A program made the translations under genes and the position numbers. A stretch of DNA of 64,000 nucleotides from Aquincola tertiaricarbonis (GTDB lineage: Bacteria; Pseudomonadota; Gammaproteobacteria; Burkholderiales; Burkholderiaceae_C), in contig NZ_CP097635.1 in the NCBI RefSeq assembly GCF_023573145.1, positions 2,294,001-2,358,000 on the forward strand, read 5' to 3'. Each line of letters begins with the position of its first letter. Positions within the stretch are counted from its first letter, which is position 1. The notes beneath the pieces are model-generated. The model was not told the DNA's origin. It was given only the letters and a program-made list of their open reading frames with translations, and ran no database searches. Shown here in pieces: positions 60,607 to 64,000 of this stretch.

Positions 60607-61560
60607 TCAGGCGGCCTGCAGGCGCACCGCGCGGTACAGCGCCCGCACCAGGTCCGACTGGGTGATGATGCCCACCAGCCGCTTGTCCTCGTCGATGATG
60701 GGGATGTGGTGGTGGCCGCCTTCGGAGAACAGCGGCACCAGCTCGATCACCGGGCGCTGCGCGCTGGCCACCCGCACCTGCCGCGTCATGATCTGGCCCA
60801 CCGCTTCGGGCTTGCTGCTGTGGCTGAGGCCGCTGCGCCGCACCAGCGCGCGCAGCCGGTCGCCCAGGCCTTGATGGCGGGCCAGGTCGGCCTCGCGCAT
60901 GAAGTCGGCCATCGTCACGATGCCCACCACCCGCCGTGCGCGGTCGGTCACCGGCAGCGCCTTGATGCGGCGGCGCTGCATCAGCTGCCAGGCCTCATCC
61001 AGCGGGGTGCCGAAGCTCACCGCCAGCGGCTCGGCCGACATGATGTCGGCGCAGCGCAGCTCGCCCAGGTTGCGCCGGTAGGCGGCCAGCTCGGCATGGC
61101 GCAGCAGGCTTTGCAGGTCGTCGCGGCTGACGTCCAGCACCTGGCCGTAGTGGGCCATTGCCGCATCGAGGTCGGCTTCGGTGAAGCGGCTGCCGGCGGC
61201 CGCCGGTGCGGGCGCGGGCAGCGGCCGGCCATGCGGATAGCGGCGGCCGGTGAGGTGGTTGTAGGCCATGCCCGCGACCACCAGCAGCGCCGAGTTCACC
61301 AGCATCGGAAACAGCGCAAAGCGCAGGCTGCCCACCTGCGCCAGCACCACGAACAGCGCCGTGGCCCCACCCGGCGGGTGCGGCCAGCGGCTCAGCAGCC
61401 CGGTGAACAGGATGCCGACGGCCGCGCCCACCCAGGCGCGCAGCCGCTCGGCCTGGCCCACGTGCACCGGCGCCGGCTGCCTCACGGTGGGGGCACTGCA
61501 TGGGCCGATGGTAGGCAAGCGCGGCGCCGCGGCCCACACGGCCCCTGCGTGGGCGGTCAA
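60607..61560 (-). CDS. HPP-domain protein with two CBS domains, shortened membrane region
   Basis: This 317-residue protein has an HPP-type membrane part at about 38-112 ([20 protein letters not shown], then [33 protein letters not shown]). It is followed by two CBS domains ([20 protein letters not shown] and [40 protein letters not shown]). In ordinary HPP-CBS proteins several further helices lie between the first helix and HPPGGA; here they are missing without a frameshift. The start may be TTG at 61560, overlapping the stop of the YeeE gene (TTGA). It is the last gene of the ArsR-YeeE-YeeE unit; the HPP domain is linked to nitrite or other anion transport. Confidence 0.85.
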   Translation of the reverse strand: MTAHAGAVWAAAPRLPTIGPCSAPTVRQPAPVHVGQAERLRAWVGAAVGILFTGLLSRWPHPPGGATALFVVLAQVGSLRFALFPMLVNSALLVVAGMAYNHLTGRRYPHGRPLPAPAPAAAGSRFTEADLDAAMAHYGQVLDVSRDDLQSLLRHAELAAYRRNLGELRCADIMSAEPLAVSFGTPLDEAWQLMQRRRIKALPVTDRARRVVGIVTMADFMREADLARHQGLGDRLRALVRRSGLSHSSKPEAVGQIMTRQVRVASAQRPVIELVPLFSEGGHHHIPIIDEDKRLVGIITQSDLVRALYRAVRLQAA

Positions 61561-61982
61561 GCGGCCGAGCGCCGGCGCTCCAGCCCCTCAAAAAGCGCCA
61601 TGCCCGCCAGCATGGCCAGCACGAACACCACCGCGCCGGCCTCGCCCATGCCCATGGCCACCAGCGCCGGACCGGGGCAGAAGCCCGCGACGCCCCAGCC
61701 AATGCCGAACAGCAGGCTACCGCCCAGCAGGCGGCGGTCCACCTGGCGGGCCGCCGGCAGCTGCATGGGGGCGCCCAGCAGCGAGGTCTTGCGCCGCGCG
61801 GCCCAGGCAAAGGCCGGCAGACCCACCGCGATGGCACCGCCCATCACCAACGCCAGGGAGGGGTCCCAGGCGCCGGCCAGGTCGAGGAAGCCCAGCACCT
61901 TGGCCGGATCGGACATGCCCGAGACGATGAGGCCGAGGCCGAACACCAGGCCGGCGGCCAGCGAAGCGAGGATGAACAGCAT
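61557..61982 (-). CDS. YeeE/YedE family membrane protein (DUF6691 half)
   Basis: This 141-residue half-size YeeE/YedE protein has the features [38 protein letters not shown] and [15 protein letters not shown]. The conserved Cys in GFCPGP is expected for thiosulfate or reactive-sulfur transport in this family. It pairs with the upstream half-protein (61995-62438), 12 bases away, and is followed by the HPP-CBS gene. Regulation by the BigR-like ArsR protein is likely. Confidence 0.92.
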   Translation of the reverse strand: MLFILASLAAGLVFGLGLIVSGMSDPAKVLGFLDLAGAWDPSLALVMGGAIAVGLPAFAWAARRKTSLLGAPMQLPAARQVDRRLLGGSLLFGIGWGVAGFCPGPALVAMGMGEAGAVVFVLAMLAGMALFEGLERRRSAA

Positions 61983-61994
61983 GGCAGCGCTCCT

Positions 61995-62438
61995 TCAGCC
62001 CAACAGGTGCCGCAGCACGAAGACGGTGGCAAAGCCGGCGCTCATGAAGGCCAGCGTGGCGGCCAGTGACCGCGGTGACAGCCGGGACAGGCCGCACACC
62101 CCATGCCCGCTGGTGCAGCCGCTGCCGTAGCGTGTGCCCACGCCCACCAGCAGCCCGGCGGCCACCAGCGTGCCGGTGCCCGCTTCGATGTGCGGCACGG
62201 GCAGCGGGCCCAGCAGCAGCCAGTACAGCAGCGGTGCCAGCAGCAGCCCCGCGACGAAGGCCGCGCGCCAGCCGATGTCGCCCGCGCGTGGCCGCAGCAG
62301 CCCGCCCAGCACGCCGCTGATGCCGGCGATGCGGCCATTGAGCAGCACGAACGAGGCGGCCGCCAGGCCGATCAGCAGGCCGCCCAGCAGCGCGCTGATC
62401 GGGGTGAAAGCAGGCCAGTCGATGTGGAACGGCTGCAT
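61995..62438 (-). CDS. YeeE/YedE family membrane protein (second half)
   Basis: This 147-residue partner half of a YeeE/YedE sulfur-compound transporter has [20 protein letters not shown] and [13 protein letters not shown]. The conserved [20 protein letters not shown] segment holds the Cys used for sulfur relay. Four helices are predicted. It lies 19 bases after the arsR stop and 12 bases before the other half-protein. Together they probably move thiosulfate or persulfide-type sulfur across the inner membrane. Confidence 0.93.
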   Translation of the reverse strand: MQPFHIDWPAFTPISALLGGLLIGLAAASFVLLNGRIAGISGVLGGLLRPRAGDIGWRAAFVAGLLLAPLLYWLLLGPLPVPHIEAGTGTLVAAGLLVGVGTRYGSGCTSGHGVCGLSRLSPRSLAATLAFMSAGFATVFVLRHLLG

Positions 62439-62457
62439 GGGACCTCCGGGGTGGATG

Positions 62458-62772
62458 TCAGGGCTGCGGGCAGTAGAGGGCCGCCAGCACCGACAGGATG
62501 CCCAGCAGCCGCTCGTCGGCCACGCTGTAGAAGATCTGCTTGCCCTGGCGGCGGGTGTTGACCACGCCTTCGGTGCGCAGCACGCCCAGCTGCTGCGACA
62601 GCGTGGGCTGGCGGATGCCCAGCGCCGCTTCCAGGTCGCCCACGCATTGCTCGCCCCGCGACAGCTGACACAGCAGCAGCAGTCGCTCTTCGTTGGCCAG
62701 CAGCTTGAGCGCGGCCACCGCCTCGCCGGCGGCCTGCCGCAGCGCCTGGGGATCGAGCGAGGAGGGGTCCAT
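62458..62772 (-). CDS. BigR/SqrR-like ArsR family redox regulator
   Basis: This 104-residue winged-helix repressor has an ArsR core (ALKLLANEERLLLLCQLSRG, IRQPTLSQQLGVLRTEGVVN, RRQGKQIFYSVAD). Cys43 (GEQCVGDLE) and Cys101 (ALYCPQP) are placed as in BigR/YgaV proteins, where they form a disulphide or polysulfide bridge on sulfide stress and release DNA. A third Cys is at 35. ATG at 62772 is chosen; a TTG at 62808 would add 12 residues encoded by the palindrome. It is the first gene of the operon arsR-yeeE-yeeE-hpp. Confidence 0.9.
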   Translation of the reverse strand: MDPSSLDPQALRQAAGEAVAALKLLANEERLLLLCQLSRGEQCVGDLEAALGIRQPTLSQQLGVLRTEGVVNTRRQGKQIFYSVADERLLGILSVLAALYCPQP

Positions 62773-62807
62773 GACCGACAATATATCTCCCGATATATTG
62801 TCGGTCA
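62772..62807. promoter_or_regulatory. 16-bp-arm palindromic operator abutting the arsR start codon
   Basis: TGACCGACAATATATC (62772-62787) and GATATATTGTCGGTCA (62792-62807) are perfect inverted copies around TCCC. Its first base is the A of the regulator's ATG on the minus strand. This AT-rich palindrome is the largest perfect inverted repeat noticed in the window and is almost certainly the ArsR/BigR-type operator controlling its own operon, and possibly the terC side as well. Confidence 0.85.
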
Positions 62808-62823
62808 ATGAAGTGAATGGAAC

Positions 62824-63588
<765 letters not shown>

Positions 63589-63732
63589 GGTGTGCAGTGG
63601 CGCCACGCTGCGGCGGGGCCGCAGGTGCGCATGGTTTGTTGTGATGAAAAGGGGTACAGCGCGAGACAGCTTGCCGGCTGCACGTGGCAACCGCAAGACG
63701 GGCAGCACCGGAGAGGCGGCCGCCGCCCGGCA

Positions 63733-64000
63733 TCAGGCGGCGAGGCAGGGCGGTCGTTGCAGGCCGTCCAGGTAGGGCGGCAGCGGTATGGCGGCGGCGC
63801 GGCCGCGCCGCCACACGGTGGCGGCGGGCCGGCTGGGCCAGGTGGGGGCCGCGGCGGGCAGCACGCCGGGTGCATCGCCCAGGCCGTCCAGGCCGCTGTG
63901 CGGCAGGCCGCCGCCGTCGGCGCCGATCGGCGCCTCATCCGCGGCAGCCAGGCTCAGGCCGCAGGCCAGCTCCAGCGCGTCGGCAGCGCCCAGCAGGGGC
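63733..64000 (-). CDS. C-terminal end of an unidentified protein, cut by the right edge
   Basis: The minus strand is open from the window edge to a TGA at 63733-63735, giving the last 89 residues of a protein. It contains ELACGLSLAAADEAPIGADG and TVWRRGRAAAIPLPPYLDGL and ends QRPPCLAA. Codons have the strong G/C third-position bias of real genes here, which supports coding. I do not recognise the family. It is upstream of terC on the same strand, with 144 bases between. Confidence 0.5.
   Translation of the reverse strand, partial: PLLGAADALELACGLSLAAADEAPIGADGGGLPHSGLDGLGDAPGVLPAAAPTWPSRPAATVWRRGRAAAIPLPPYLDGLQRPPCLAA

Noticed and set aside
63589..63732. Manganese riboswitch (yybP-ykoY class) in front of terC
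   Set aside because: TerC genes often have one, but I could not find the paired conserved segments in this leader; an Infernal search would settle it.

Overview
The window is very GC-rich, densely coded DNA from a betaproteobacterium. Bug-type solute receptors, PEP-CTERM proteins, many LysR/IclR/GntR regulators, DUF6351, DUF2145 and DUF2789 proteins and strong GC3 bias point to Burkholderiales, probably the Rubrivivax/Leptothrix/Ideonella branch. This placement is inferred from gene content, not from a marker gene. No rRNA, tRNA, CRISPR array, transposase or integrase was recognised. About 60 genes or gene remnants can be supported; many adjacent genes share ATGA, GTGA or TTGA stop/start overlaps.

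Left part (1-17 kb): a PaoABC-like molybdenum aldehyde oxidoreductase (Mo subunit cut by the left edge); a translationally coupled glgC-treZ-treY operon linking ADP-glucose and trehalose from alpha-glucan; an M20 amidohydrolase with its LysR neighbour; Hsp20; then a minus-strand run DUF6351 lipoprotein - Bug receptor - diguanylate cyclase, divergent from an IclR regulator with two matching operator-like sites.

Middle (17-46 kb): a DUF1444-like protein, a TPR methyltransferase with DUF2789, several c-di-GMP proteins, a stand-alone FliA-like sigma factor, ribA, a UvrD-like helicase, a chemoreceptor, a D-threonine-aldolase-like enzyme, GST and PPOX. A minus-strand PEP-CTERM/HAF cluster follows, with one copy deleted and stop-interrupted. 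Next come a stop-interrupted beta-propeller remnant, an SMR exporter behind a switch-like leader, and an ECF sigma/YCII cluster.

Right part (46-64 kb): Lrp with two convergent ornithine-cyclodeaminase-family genes; a blue-light-type cluster (30-residue membrane peptide, BLUF protein, receiver-like OmpR regulator, chemoreceptor); an NCS1 permease/hydantoin-racemase/GntR unit with a GntR-type operator; an HTH-GHKL-STAS-like protein; a patatin remnant; ampR/class A beta-lactamase; and a BigR-like ArsR - YeeE - YeeE - HPP/CBS operon whose large palindrome abuts the regulator's start codon. TerC and the end of an unidentified gene close the window.

The most unusual signals are a three-copy structured intergenic repeat with compensatory stem changes, the mutually exclusive hairpins before the SMR gene, the BLUF cluster, and three gene remnants that keep their reading frame but carry in-frame stops.
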